A stretch of 41,181 nt of DNA. It comes from a virus. The stretch is from IMG/VR virus record IMGVR_UViG_3300015368_000083, positions 1-41,181 of that record; one strand, given 5' to 3'. A model generated the notes under the pieces. It worked only from the letters and a program-made list of their open reading frames with translations, did no database searches and had not been told where the DNA came from. Shown piece after piece: positions 20,377 to 30,072 of the stretch. A program made the translations under genes and the position numbers. Numbering within the stretch: the stretch's first letter is position 1; each line of letters begins with the position of its first letter.

Positions 20377-21965
20377 TTCTTGCCTTCTTTCTGTTCAAGA
20401 AATTTCTTCAAAACATTAGACATCACTGCATGGTTATCTACTTTTTTACCAGCCTCGTTTACCCTGCTTGTATCAAGTTTTTCAGTACTTGCCAAACGAT
20501 CATTTTGCTTGGCAGTAAATGAATTCTGCGCAGATGTGTTATTTTTAGAAGCCTGAGGTGCTTGCAAAACTTGTGCCTCTGGTTGTGCTTGTACGGGCAA
20601 TCGCAACGCTTGCTCCATAAAAGAACCATACTTTGAATTTACTAATTGAGCTTCACGGCTTTGTGAATATTGTGCGGCAGCCGATCCAGGAACAATAGGC
20701 AAGCCTTTGGCAAGCAAATTATCCAAATTAGTTTTGGCTTGCGTAGCGTGTTCTAAGTTTGCAGAATCAATAAACGTATTTGCAATGTTTGAATTTAATG
20801 TTTGTCCAGGCTGATATGGGGCACTTGGCGACAAAACAGAAGGCCATCCATGCTTGTTAATATAGGCAGTTTTTGCCATATCAATAGCTTGTTGGTTGTT
20901 CATTATCATATCAACAAGAGCTTTTTGATTGATGTCCAATCGTTTGTACAACTCGCCTTTTACAATTTGCTCCCTAGCAGAAGTCCAACCTTGTTCAACA
21001 GTATTGGAGTTGCTGCCGCCTTTGACTTTACTTAGCAAATCATTCTTTGTCGTGCTTTCTCCATCAGAAGTTTTTATGTTTCCTTTTGCATCTATGCCAA
21101 CAACTTTTCCAAGTTTAAGATCCATGCCGCCTTCTTTTGCTTTATCTAAAGCATTGTTAAGGCTAGTCACATCATTTGCTTGAGCAATGTTTGAATAGTT
21201 AGTAGAAGCAGTATTGCCAGAAGAACCCCGCAAAGAAGTTTTAGCCGCGATCTCATCAAGAATTGCATTTGGCAAATCTTTATTAGCCTTCTTTAATTGA
21301 AGCAAGGCTTGCATATTTTGTTCATTACGAGGGTTAATTACATTGCCAAACAAACCAACGGCATTGTTAAGGGCCGCTTGCTCTTCATTGTTTGCTTTCG
21401 TAAATTCTTCTGTACTTATTTTTCCAGAAATATATCCGGGTGTATCTGTTATATTCTTGTAAAGACCACCTCCCATCTTCATGAATTCAGAATAAGGAAT
21501 AGGCTGGTCATTTTCATCAAACACCATTGTTGGAGTGTTTGAGTTTTGATTGTAAACAGCTCTATACGCGCGACCATCTTTACCAGCAATGTTTGCTGTA
21601 ATTTCATTGCCAGTAGTCATTGCATTTGACCACTGTTTATTACCCATTAAACCTTGTGCAATGCCTTGCAAAAGTCCAGTTGTAGGCTGATGATTTTTGT
21701 ATTGTTCGCTGTATTGTTTAATAAGATCAAGACGTCCTTCTGGACTGGCAATTCCACCTTTGGAATTAACTGAATTTATTAGTTTTGAAGCAGGCGAAAT
21801 TGCCTTATCCATGTTTGAAATGGCTTCATTTGCTACTGGAGCCAACATAGTGCCATTGACTCTTGGAGCAATTGCTTTTAACGCAGTGATATCACCAGTG
21901 GCAATAGCATTTTGTACGGCATTAGCCGCATTGTCTGGTGGAGCTACAGCAAATTCATTAGCCAT
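20373..21965 (-). CDS. Large candidate ejection protein
   Basis: 530 residues, largely helical, rich in Ala, Asn and Gln (DNAANAVQNAIATGDITALK). No enzyme motif seen; no signal peptide. It lies between a 128-residue and a 479-residue protein, the usual set of three internal proteins of P22-like phages. Its start shares a base with the preceding stop. Confidence 0.55.
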   Translation of the reverse strand: MANEFAVAPPDNAANAVQNAIATGDITALKAIAPRVNGTMLAPVANEAISNMDKAISPASKLINSVNSKGGIASPEGRLDLIKQYSEQYKNHQPTTGLLQGIAQGLMGNKQWSNAMTTGNEITANIAGKDGRAYRAVYNQNSNTPTMVFDENDQPIPYSEFMKMGGGLYKNITDTPGYISGKISTEEFTKANNEEQAALNNAVGLFGNVINPRNEQNMQALLQLKKANKDLPNAILDEIAAKTSLRGSSGNTASTNYSNIAQANDVTSLNNALDKAKEGGMDLKLGKVVGIDAKGNIKTSDGESTTKNDLLSKVKGGSNSNTVEQGWTSAREQIVKGELYKRLDINQKALVDMIMNNQQAIDMAKTAYINKHGWPSVLSPSAPYQPGQTLNSNIANTFIDSANLEHATQAKTNLDNLLAKGLPIVPGSAAAQYSQSREAQLVNSKYGSFMEQALRLPVQAQPEAQVLQAPQASKNNTSAQNSFTAKQNDRLASTEKLDTSRVNEAGKKVDNHAVMSNVLKKFLEQKEGKK

Positions 21966-22351
21966 TACATTCCTCCCCCTAAAAGCCTTTGAGCCATGTT
22001 TACCAATGGATGCGAGTTAAGTGTCTGTATAGGAGACTGCACTGCTGCTTCGGGCTGCATCGCTGCTTGAGGCTGATTTGGATTATTACCAACTTGTGGC
22101 ATGAAAGCAGCATTAGGATCTACAGGGCCAGGAACCGATGGTCCAGATTGCGCCATAGGTGGAATTTGAGCGCCTTGACCTTGCAAGCCTTGAGTAAATT
22201 TATTGCTTCCAGTTAATTGTTGAATGCCATAGCCAATAACCGATGCCAAAGGATTAAATTCACCTTTGGAAGTTTTATTAAAAGTTTCAGTAATGCCCGG
22301 CAAATTTGCCCAATTGCCAAATTGCATTCCAGATAAGCCCATGTTTTCCAT
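21965..22351 (-). CDS. Small Gln/Pro/Gly-rich virion protein
   Basis: 128 residues. The first 55 residues contain WANLPGITETFNKTSKGEFN and IGYGIQQLTGS; the rest is low-complexity Pro/Gln/Met (QVGNNPNQPQAAMQPEA). Likely disordered and packaged with the ejection proteins. Function by context only. Confidence 0.6.
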   Translation of the reverse strand: MENMGLSGMQFGNWANLPGITETFNKTSKGEFNPLASVIGYGIQQLTGSNKFTQGLQGQGAQIPPMAQSGPSVPGPVDPNAAFMPQVGNNPNQPQAAMQPEAAVQSPIQTLNSHPLVNMAQRLLGGGM

Positions 22352-22360
22352 GATTTTTCC

Positions 22361-23071
22361 TTAAAGCTTAATGCCAGAACTTTTGCCACTAGAAGTTTGA
22401 CCTTGAGTACCAGCAAAGTTAGGAGTCGTAGAGGCTTGTGGTGTGCCGTAAATAATTGATGCATATTTAGACAATACATCTTGTGGTGTGCCAGCGTAAC
22501 CAATTTGCGCGGAAGCAGCTTGGTTGGCAGCACCCAATTGAGATTGACCAAGAGAAGCCAATTGATTGGCGGCAGCAGCTTTGTTGGCCTGTACACCAGC
22601 GCGAGCATTTGCCGCAGCAGTGGCTTGACGTTGTTCTTGCAAACTAGCAAGGTTAGCATTGGCTAGGGCAGCGCGAGAAGAGCCTAAAGCACCCGCACCA
22701 CCATAACTAGCTACTTGCTGATTAACCAAATCACGGCCTTGTTCTTGTCCTGATTGCAAAGCAGCATTAACTTGTTGTTGTTCATACTGAGGATTAAACA
22801 AAGAAGCCAGACCAGACATACCCGTAGCAAGGCCAGCAGAACCTGCCAATTGTTGCAGCCCACCAGTTTGAGCTGCCACATTAGAAGCGTTACCAGCGGC
22901 AGCAGTAGCTGTTGGCATTACTTGGCTAAGAACATTATTTGCTTGACCAAGAGTATTTTGATAAGCAGGATATGCTGTATTAGTAAGAAAGTCAGTTTGC
23001 GCTCCCAACAGCTTTTGCTGTTCAGGAGTCATTTGTACTTGGGATGAACCCGATGATTTGCCGCCGCCCAT
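22361..23071 (-). CDS. Ala/Gln-rich candidate ejection protein
   Basis: 236 residues. The start MGGGKSSGSSQVQMTPEQQK is typical of a group of podovirus proteins that accompany ejection genes. The middle is Ala/Gln/Asn helix (LANANLASLQEQRQATAAAN), suited to long coiled bundles, and the end is Ser/Thr/Gly-rich. It may correspond to a smaller internal protein such as P22 gp7 in role; no sequence proof. Confidence 0.6.
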   Translation of the reverse strand: MGGGKSSGSSQVQMTPEQQKLLGAQTDFLTNTAYPAYQNTLGQANNVLSQVMPTATAAAGNASNVAAQTGGLQQLAGSAGLATGMSGLASLFNPQYEQQQVNAALQSGQEQGRDLVNQQVASYGGAGALGSSRAALANANLASLQEQRQATAAANARAGVQANKAAAANQLASLGQSQLGAANQAASAQIGYAGTPQDVLSKYASIIYGTPQASTTPNFAGTQGQTSSGKSSGIKL

Positions 23072-23073
23072 AA

Positions 23074-23514
23074 TCAGTGCCCTTTGCCTTTCCCAGATTG
23101 AGTCTGAGGTTGATTGTTACTATTATCCCACGGTCCTACCGTATTTGAATAGGTGTTAGGCTGACCCATTTGGGGCTGACCAGAAGTGGCAGAGTTAGTA
23201 GAGCCACCCTTACCTTGCTGTTGAGGTGGTGGTGGTGGCATTTGCATATTAGAAGCAAACCCACCTTGGCTTTTGCCTTGTGGCTGACCAATAGGTGCTG
23301 TGGCCTGTCCGTTAGAACCACCCATGGGCGCATTAAAATCATCACCGCCTTGTGGCATAACATTTGGATTGGGATCGCCAAAATCACCCACCGGCCCTGT
23401 TGGTTGAGCCATCCCCTTGCCACTCTGTGGGTTGGATTGATATTGCTGCGAACCCTTGCCTCCAGGTTGCTGTTGACTGATCGGTTGAGCAGACTGTGCT
23501 GATTGCATTCCCAT
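23074..23514 (-). CDS. Low-complexity Gln/Gly/Pro protein
   Basis: 146 residues, almost entirely Gln, Gly, Pro, Ser, Asn. Short repeats: GKGSQQYQ, SGKGMAQP, QGKSQGG, PPPPPQQQGK, SGKGKGH. Disordered. ATG at 23514 after AAAGGATAAATC. It sits between tail proteins and the ejection block, so it is likely a virion part or chaperone. Confidence 0.58.
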   Translation of the reverse strand: MGMQSAQSAQPISQQQPGGKGSQQYQSNPQSGKGMAQPTGPVGDFGDPNPNVMPQGGDDFNAPMGGSNGQATAPIGQPQGKSQGGFASNMQMPPPPPQQQGKGGSTNSATSGQPQMGQPNTYSNTVGPWDNSNNQPQTQSGKGKGH

Positions 23515-23526
23515 GATTTATCCTTT

Positions 23527-24192
23527 TTACAAAACACCTTCACAAACCAATATTCCAACATCATAAACACTTAATGATGCAACAATGGTTCGCGGTTCAC
23601 TGGTGTCATTAAATTGAGTTGTTGCCCAAGTTGATGACGAATTTCTTTTTATGCCAAACGTGGATTTAATAGTTGTACCACCTGTAGCCAACATATTGCA
23701 TAAATATATTGGCTCAATGTAAGTCTTACTTAATGTTCCACTGATTTGATTAAAATTGGGACTTGAAAGAGTTGTTGCCCCTGAGAAAAAAAAGAAATCA
23801 TTTGCCCATAATGGATTTTGAAAGCTATCAAACATTACTGAGCTGGATGAATTAAAAACTTGCAAACCATATCCTGAAGTTGAAGGATTTTGAACCAGAC
23901 CATAGGCTCTTATTTTGCTGGTAGTATCTCTCATGTTTCCAGCAACTGTGAATGTCCAATTAGTACCTGATTGAGCAAATCCATCAACAGAAGCATAATC
24001 ATTGACATCCAACTTAATAAAAACCAATGGAGGAGTTGGCTTGTTATATCCAATGCTATATGTTCTTTTGGTTATATTATTTGCAGTTACAGAAGATCCT
24101 TGGATTGCAGTGCCCAAATAATGATAAACAGGATAATCAGATGATATTAACAAATCACCATTATCTGCATATGCTACAAATCCATAAGTCAT
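23527..24192 (-). CDS. DUF6453-like tail protein with two repeats
   Basis: 221 residues. It opens MTYGFVAYADNGDLLISSDY and has an internal second copy of the motif at about residue 110 (GYGLQVFNSSSSVMFDSF). This MxYGLQVxNxSGxIxFDS start is the mark of the DUF6453 family as I know it, found in small tail-tip proteins. Beta-rich; the start overlaps the next gene's end by 4 nt. Role: accessory tail or receptor-facing protein (inferred). Confidence 0.68.
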   Translation of the reverse strand: MTYGFVAYADNGDLLISSDYPVYHYLGTAIQGSSVTANNITKRTYSIGYNKPTPPLVFIKLDVNDYASVDGFAQSGTNWTFTVAGNMRDTTSKIRAYGLVQNPSTSGYGLQVFNSSSSVMFDSFQNPLWANDFFFFSGATTLSSPNFNQISGTLSKTYIEPIYLCNMLATGGTTIKSTFGIKRNSSSTWATTQFNDTSEPRTIVASLSVYDVGILVCEGVL

Positions 24193-24488
24193 GTTAAAAG
24201 CACCAATACATAAAAAATGCTTGTTATCGTAGATGTGCTAAATGAAATATTTAGCGATGTTCCTGAATATGTAATTGTAAAATACGTTCTCCAAACTGGA
24301 CTCCAAGTTCCTGATGGAGTGCAATAGATTTCAACACTTCTTCCTGATGGCACTGTGTAAGATTTTGTGTAACTGCCTCCAATAGATTGAGCTGGAGAAA
24401 GAAAAAAATCAACAACTACACGCCCAATTTTTGAACTATCAAAAGTAATTATTCCTGAGGAGTTTTGTACTTGTAGTCCGTAACTCAT
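24189..24488 (-). CDS. DUF6453-like small tail protein
   Basis: 99 residues starting MSYGLQVQNSSGIITFDSSK, the single-domain form of the motif seen twice in the next gene. The rest is a beta-rich immunoglobulin-like stretch. It overlaps the 1038-aa tail gene by 4 nt. Probably a tail-tip accessory. Confidence 0.68.
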   Translation of the reverse strand: MSYGLQVQNSSGIITFDSSKIGRVVVDFFLSPAQSIGGSYTKSYTVPSGRSVEIYCTPSGTWSPVWRTYFTITYSGTSLNISFSTSTITSIFYVLVLLT

Positions 24489-27400
24489 GCTAAATTACCA
24501 ATCTTTACTCTGACTACACCATCAGCAACAACACGGATATTTTGCAAAGAACCATCAATGATGATGTAGTTATTTGCATCAGTAGCAAATGTGGCTGATC
24601 CAGCAGTGATTGACCCCATATCTGCACTGATTGCAGATAATTGAGACACATTTATTTTGTTTGATGTAATGGTATTGGCAGCAATCTTATCACCAGTAAT
24701 CGTATTCTGAACAATCAGGCTACCAGTAATGTAGGTAGTAAATAAAGCCCATGCTGCCGAATATTTGTAAACAGTAGCATTATTGTAATTGTTGTAGCTA
24801 ACAGTACAAATATCACCTGCTACTGGATTGCGACCAATTGCAGCGCTTACTTCTGCATTTGTAGGAGCAGAACTATCATTTGCTGTACGAGTTATGACAA
24901 ATGTAGCAGCACCATTTGTACCATCTGTTCCATTAGATCCGTTAGTGCCAGCAGATCCAACAGGATAAGCAGAACCCGTATTCCAAGTAACCACTGATGT
25001 TGTAGTTGTAAGATTATCTATATATCGAACAGAACAAGCATAGAGCGTGTAACCTGCGGTAGATGCTCCTGGTGTAAGCAACCAACCATTAGGAGTTGTA
25101 GGCGCTGTAAAAGTGCCATCAGCCCATGTATATGTAGAGTTACCAGCAGGGAAGCTATTAGGCGTAGTAGATGCCCATTTGTATAACTCTAAAAATGCAG
25201 TTCTATATCCATTTGCACCATCACTACCATTATTACCATTAGTACCAGCAGCACTAATCGAAAGTGCAGCACTGGCTGACCAAGCAATTGATGTTGTAGC
25301 AGTAGTATTGTTGTCAGCGTACAAAGTACGAGCAACATACAAAGTCTGTCCCGCAACAACTGCTGGAGGCGTCAAAGACCAATCATTAGGAGTTTGAGGC
25401 GCTGTAAATTGACCTGTTGACCATGTATATGTTGAATTGCCAGATGGAAATAAAGTAGGAGTGGTTGCTGACCATTTATACATATCCATAATGGCTGTTC
25501 TAGAACCATTAAGACCATTACTGCCATTTGTACCATTAACACCGTTGTAGGCAATTGAACGAATAGGATTGGCAGTATCAGTCCAATCCAATGTAGACGT
25601 TGTAGTTGTAGCTACAGTATTTAGCGGAACTGTGATGCTCCACAAGTAGTTGCCTGGAATTGTATTGCTAGGCGCTGTTGTAGACCATCCTGTAGGCGCT
25701 GAATATGTACCACCTGCCCAAGTGTAGGTAGAAGTAGTTGTTGGCCTTGTAGGAGGCGTTGCAGAGCCTGTCCAAATGTAAATTGTCGGGAATGAAGACA
25801 TCACCCCGTTAGCACCTGCTTGTCCAGCAGTTCCGTTATACACAATCGGCATTGTTATTGTCTTGGACAAAGCACTAGACAGGTTTGAGCCGTTTACCGT
25901 TAATGTGGCAATTACGCTGGTGGCAGATGATGTTGGTGTAATTAGTACTGAAGAAGCAGTTGACGATGTTGGTGTTGCGCCAGTAAAAGACCAAGCATAT
26001 GTTGGGCTAGATACATTAGACAAAATAGCCGACAAAGTGGTATTTGAAGGAGTGTATGCGCCACCAGCATTCTGAGTAAAAGATGTAAATCCACTAATAT
26101 CAATGGCAGAAGCGGAAAGTCCGTTTGTGCCGTTTGATCCTGCTGCGCCAACAACATAAGCGGAAGTGGTTGTCCAATTAACTGTAGATGTTTCCGTGGT
26201 TAAACTGTCTGAATGTCGAACTGCACAGCCATAAAGTTTGTAGCCAGGGGTTGAAGCTCCCGGCTCTAAATCCCAAGAGTTAGGCGTACTAGGAGCGGTA
26301 AAAGCTCCTGTTGCCCATGTGTATATTGAAGTTCCTGAAGGGAATGTAGTAGGGGTTGTTGCGGCCCATTGGTACACTTCTAAAAAAGCTGTACGAGTTC
26401 CATTTTCCCCATCAATGCCAGCAGCAGAAGTTGGGTTTGCTACTGTTGCAGTCCAAGTTACTGAAGATGTTGCAGTAGTTAAATTGTCTGCGTAAATAGT
26501 ACGAGCAATCCACAACGTATAGCCAGCAACAGGGGCAGATGGCGTTAGCAACCAACCGTTTAGGGTTGCAGGCGCAGTGAATTGGCCCGTGGCCCAAGTG
26601 AACGTAGATGTACCAACAGGAAATGTTGTTGGCGCACTAGCAGCCCACTGGTAAACATCTAAAATTGCTGTACGAGTGCCATTAGTGCCGTTAGTGCCAT
26701 TTGTACCATTTGTACCGTTAGTACCATTTGTACCAGATGGTCCTGGATCACCATAAGCCAATTGAAGTGTTGCCACACCAGCTTGCGTAACAACACCTAA
26801 TGAATTCTTGTAGCGAACAGGAACAGTGATATATGCTGGGCTGAATGGCATTGCTGTTGGAGCAGGCCAAACAGCATAAAAACCACCATCAGTTGGATTG
26901 CCAATTGTTATGTTGGTGTATGAAATATCACCATAACCAGTTGTGGACGAGTTACCAATACGCCAAGTTCCATTTACAAATGCAACATTACTGTCTGTTT
27001 GCGAATCAACAAATGGAACAAGAGAACCTTGATCTGATGCATACAGTGTAGGAGTAACTCCAGTAAACACAGGATTTAATGGACTGCCACTACGAGGTAC
27101 TTGCAATATGCCTGGAGTAAAGTATGGAACAAATTGTTCTGTGATAACAGGTGTAGTGCCAGAGGTAATAACATCCAAGTTGATAGAACCACCAGTATCT
27201 TGAACCCATCCAGTATCAGGCGCAGCAGCTTGTACTGCGAACTGGATTTGTCTTCCTCCAGTACAAACATACCAAAGAAATTTAGTAATTCCAAATCCAC
27301 CAGATACTTTTTGCCAAATATAGTCAGCAGCAACACTTGATTCAGCCGAATCATTACTGTTTCTAATGCCGTAATACAATCTGTTTGTAGGACTATCAGA

Positions 27401-27601
27401 AAAATTCACAGATCCATCAAAGCTGTCAGAATATTTGACAGCCATGTATTTATACAAATACCCAGATATTTGACCTGTTGGGCCAGTAATCTGTCCTGAA
27501 CCCGCATCAGCAGATAAACCAGGGCCAAAGTTAGCCAGCAAATAGTTAATTGCTTCTGAAACTTCAGAAATATCTGGGTTTGAATCTAAAGCAAATGGCA
27601 T
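24485..27601 (-). CDS. Large repeat tail protein with collagen-like linkers
   Basis: 1038 residues. The N-terminal ~285 residues look like a tail-binding and sheet domain. Then five related ~95-residue modules begin near 309, 403, 601, 700 and 800. Each has RTA-[FI]-L-[ED]-x-Y-[QK]-W, a TWATGxFTAP core and a TLYxARxxYADNLTT end; the third is divergent. Modules are joined by GTN/GSN collagen-like triplets (289-308 is six GTN units; others at 490, 690, 787, 886). An Ig-like domain lies at about 500-595. The C-terminus (about 958-1038) resembles phage tail-tip proteins of the DUF1983 type. Likely a trimeric host-contact protein. Confidence 0.72.
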   Translation of the reverse strand: MPFALDSNPDISEVSEAINYLLANFGPGLSADAGSGQITGPTGQISGYLYKYMAVKYSDSFDGSVNFSDSPTNRLYYGIRNSNDSAESSVAADYIWQKVSGGFGITKFLWYVCTGGRQIQFAVQAAAPDTGWVQDTGGSINLDVITSGTTPVITEQFVPYFTPGILQVPRSGSPLNPVFTGVTPTLYASDQGSLVPFVDSQTDSNVAFVNGTWRIGNSSTTGYGDISYTNITIGNPTDGGFYAVWPAPTAMPFSPAYITVPVRYKNSLGVVTQAGVATLQLAYGDPGPSGTNGTNGTNGTNGTNGTNGTRTAILDVYQWAASAPTTFPVGTSTFTWATGQFTAPATLNGWLLTPSAPVAGYTLWIARTIYADNLTTATSSVTWTATVANPTSAAGIDGENGTRTAFLEVYQWAATTPTTFPSGTSIYTWATGAFTAPSTPNSWDLEPGASTPGYKLYGCAVRHSDSLTTETSTVNWTTTSAYVVGAAGSNGTNGLSASAIDISGFTSFTQNAGGAYTPSNTTLSAILSNVSSPTYAWSFTGATPTSSTASSVLITPTSSATSVIATLTVNGSNLSSALSKTITMPIVYNGTAGQAGANGVMSSFPTIYIWTGSATPPTRPTTTSTYTWAGGTYSAPTGWSTTAPSNTIPGNYLWSITVPLNTVATTTTSTLDWTDTANPIRSIAYNGVNGTNGSNGLNGSRTAIMDMYKWSATTPTLFPSGNSTYTWSTGQFTAPQTPNDWSLTPPAVVAGQTLYVARTLYADNNTTATTSIAWSASAALSISAAGTNGNNGSDGANGYRTAFLELYKWASTTPNSFPAGNSTYTWADGTFTAPTTPNGWLLTPGASTAGYTLYACSVRYIDNLTTTTSVVTWNTGSAYPVGSAGTNGSNGTDGTNGAATFVITRTANDSSAPTNAEVSAAIGRNPVAGDICTVSYNNYNNATVYKYSAAWALFTTYITGSLIVQNTITGDKIAANTITSNKINVSQLSAISADMGSITAGSATFATDANNYIIIDGSLQNIRVVADGVVRVKIGNLA

Positions 27602-29214
27602 TAGAAGGCATCCTCAACAATGGTGGTTTGCCAGTTAATGGCAGTTAAATTCCAAGTATTCGTATTGTCGTTGGATTCTACTTTTACAGACACCATCCGA
27701 ACAGCATTTTGTTGAGTTGTTACCCAAGGAGTATTTGTATCAATCTGGGTTATTCCTGTTTGCCCATAAGTAGATGCTTTGGCAGTTGAATCAGAACCGC
27801 CAACAGTAATGTTAATTGCACCAGACCCAGAAATTTCAGGTAGCAATCGGTGAACATAGACTTTGGAGCTAAAAGGAATTGGTCCTTGAGCAGTCTGCAT
27901 CGCCATGTTGTTACGCTCAAACAAGCAAGGAATGGTTGCGCTATTGATAAAAGAATTGCCAACAGCAGTCTGAATCAGCTTTTTAGACGTTCCTGATGCT
28001 TGGGCATATGTAACCACCCTAGAGGCCAGATTGAAGGCTCCTGACACGACCTTGGGGCCTTCTGTGCCCATGCAAGCGTTCTGGATGTCCTTAGGTGCGT
28101 TCCAGATGTTTAAGTCATAGCGGTAAGCCAACATCTTGTTGCACCAACCGCTAGAGTTCAAATCAGGGTAGTAGATTTCAATCTGGTACTTCTGAGTATT
28201 GTTCACCATGAACACGCGACCATAGTAGGTTGGGTTCAGGTTGTTGAAAAAGTAATCTTTGATTCGCTGATTACCAATGGAGCTGAAGTTAGCCCCGTCA
28301 AAAGCCCAAATATCACGGGCATCAATACCATAAACAGTAGCGTCAGTGTTTGTCCAGCAGTTGTTATTTAGCAGGCCACGGCCTTGGTTCAGCAAGCGAA
28401 CACCAAAGATAGGTGCTGTGCTGTTTTGATAAGCAATGGGAGAAAAAACAACCGTATCCCAATAGGAGCAGACATAGAAGTTGCCACCCAAGAAGAAACC
28501 ATCAATCAAAGGACCGCGAACAGGAACTTCTTGTTCGTTAGCCACGTTTGACAGGGTAGGAACCCAGCTTGCGGGAACTCCTGTGTTGGCAAATGCCTGT
28601 GACCAGCGAACAGTTGTTGGGTAGTTGCTATCAATACCGCCAGAAGTCTTTGTAAGGTTGCCTGCAATCAAGATGTTGCCCACGTTTGGTGAGCAATAGT
28701 TTCTGACAAAACCAGCAACTGTCTTGGTTACTCCAATATCGTAGTTCCACACAGCGTCTGCTGTAACGGTAATCTCGTTGTTGGTTGGCAAGAAATACAT
28801 TGGATTGGAGATGCCGTCATTGATAAAAAAGACGTTTCCTACCCAAGAAGTGGTGATGTTTATGTCTTCTGTGTAGTTATTAAGGTAGACAGAAGGATTG
28901 GCTCCAACGCCAGGGGTGATATTACTCACTCCTGACGTGGTTACCATGTACCAGCGACCATGATTAGATGTATCACGGGTAGCAACAATGTAGACCCAAG
29001 TTGTCTCGTTCCTAAAACCACCTTCCATAAAAATGGCTTGGTTAGGAACAGCAGTCAGAATTTCTTGTTCGCCAAAGATCTTTTTAATGCCACGAACGTC
29101 TGTTTCCACGTTCAAACCAGAGTTGTATTCATTTGGCCCCAAAGCGTTACTAGGAACGTCTGGAGTAAATGAAATGCCAACAAATGGGGTTCGGATTCTG
29201 GAAAAATCGCTCAT
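27601..29214 (-). CDS. Tail nozzle/hub protein (P22 gp10-like)
   Basis: 537 residues with a beta-propeller-like pattern of repeated strands: FSRIRTPFVGISFTPDVPSN at the start, then YNSGLNVETDVRGIKKIFGE and IKDYFFNNLNPTYYGRVFMV about residues 318-337. This resembles the packaged-DNA stabilisation or nozzle proteins that close the tail of P22- and SU10-like podoviruses. No enzyme motif. It lies directly upstream of the 1038-aa gene, sharing one base. Confidence 0.7.
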   Translation of the reverse strand: MSDFSRIRTPFVGISFTPDVPSNALGPNEYNSGLNVETDVRGIKKIFGEQEILTAVPNQAIFMEGGFRNETTWVYIVATRDTSNHGRWYMVTTSGVSNITPGVGANPSVYLNNYTEDINITTSWVGNVFFINDGISNPMYFLPTNNEITVTADAVWNYDIGVTKTVAGFVRNYCSPNVGNILIAGNLTKTSGGIDSNYPTTVRWSQAFANTGVPASWVPTLSNVANEQEVPVRGPLIDGFFLGGNFYVCSYWDTVVFSPIAYQNSTAPIFGVRLLNQGRGLLNNNCWTNTDATVYGIDARDIWAFDGANFSSIGNQRIKDYFFNNLNPTYYGRVFMVNNTQKYQIEIYYPDLNSSGWCNKMLAYRYDLNIWNAPKDIQNACMGTEGPKVVSGAFNLASRVVTYAQASGTSKKLIQTAVGNSFINSATIPCLFERNNMAMQTAQGPIPFSSKVYVHRLLPEISGSGAINITVGGSDSTAKASTYGQTGITQIDTNTPWVTTQQNAVRMVSVKVESNDNTNTWNLTAINWQTTIVEDAF

Positions 29215-29232
29215 GTTTAATCCTTTATGGGA

Positions 29233-29529
29233 TTATGCCACCCAAGGCACACCAGCAGCGGTCACTGGGTTCTTTTGCAGTTCAATCTGCTGTGCAAGGC
29301 TGGCTTCAGTAGCGTCCTTGTTAACCCCATTGGCCCAAATCCAATTCAGCACATCTTGCTCAGTCACGCTGGCGTAAGGGATAGAAGGCGTAGCAGCGGC
29401 AAAGCTGCAAGTGGAATAGGCAGAGGCGGTGTAAGCGCCATCAGTTGCCGTAGCAGTCCAATGTGCTGTGGTGATGAAGCCGTCAGCGACAATGTAGTCG
29501 GTCTGTGTGATTGTCCATTGTGTAGTCAT
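29233..29529 (-). CDS. DUF7936-like small tail protein
   Basis: 98 residues, MTTQWTITQTDYIVADGFIT then WTATATDGAYTASAYS, an immunoglobulin-like sheet, followed by LNWIWANGVNKDATEASLAQ and QIELQKNP, the conserved helix end. This pattern is found in many podoviruses and often called DUF7936. It may fit the tail as a small adaptor. Role inferred. Confidence 0.65.
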   Translation of the reverse strand: MTTQWTITQTDYIVADGFITTAHWTATATDGAYTASAYSTCSFAAATPSIPYASVTEQDVLNWIWANGVNKDATEASLAQQIELQKNPVTAAGVPWVA

Positions 29530-29538
29530 GATATTTCC

Positions 29539-30072
29539 TTAGTTAAAACGGTTAGATTTTTGCTGGTTTAATTTTGCCGGAATTACTTGCAAATTCCAAG
29601 GCACATGGAGGCCAGATACGGTTTTTCCTTGCAGCGGGACAATATGGTCAACGTGAAACGAGATGCCCAGCATTTGAGTGCGCTTTGCAGCTATGTCATA
29701 GGCTTGTTCAATCATCCAGTGTTCGTCCACGGTCAACCAGTTTGGTGTTCTGCTTTTCTTTGCAGCGTCCCTTGCCATCCACTTGGCGTTTACCTTATCA
29801 CGGTTACGTTCGGCCCAATCACGGTACATTGCAGCAGTGCGCTCTGGGTTGCTTTCTCGCCATGCTTGAGTTGCTGCCGTTTGCTTGTCTTTGTTTGCAT
29901 CACGCCATTGCTTTGCTTTGGCTAATTGAGTTTCTTTGCGTTGTTCAAATTTCAATTTATTGCGGCCTGCTTCGCACACTTTGCAATGCGACATATAACC
30001 CGACTTTAAAGTTGAGCTGCTGTAAAAAGCCTCAAAAGGCTTATCAACATGGCAACGTGTGCAAGTTTTCAT
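29539..30072 (-). CDS. HNH endonuclease
   Basis: 177 residues. An N-terminal zinc motif (CTRCHVDKPFEAFYSSST... HCKVC, about 4-33), a basic helical linker and a C-terminal HNH core FHVDHIVPLQGKTVSGLHVP WNLQVI (about 140-165). Free-standing within the tail genes, between fibre and DUF7936-like protein, overlapping the fibre by 4 nt. It probably spreads by homing; DNA cleavage is inferred from the motif. Confidence 0.9.
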   Translation of the reverse strand: MKTCTRCHVDKPFEAFYSSSTLKSGYMSHCKVCEAGRNKLKFEQRKETQLAKAKQWRDANKDKQTAATQAWRESNPERTAAMYRDWAERNRDKVNAKWMARDAAKKSRTPNWLTVDEHWMIEQAYDIAAKRTQMLGISFHVDHIVPLQGKTVSGLHVPWNLQVIPAKLNQQKSNRFN

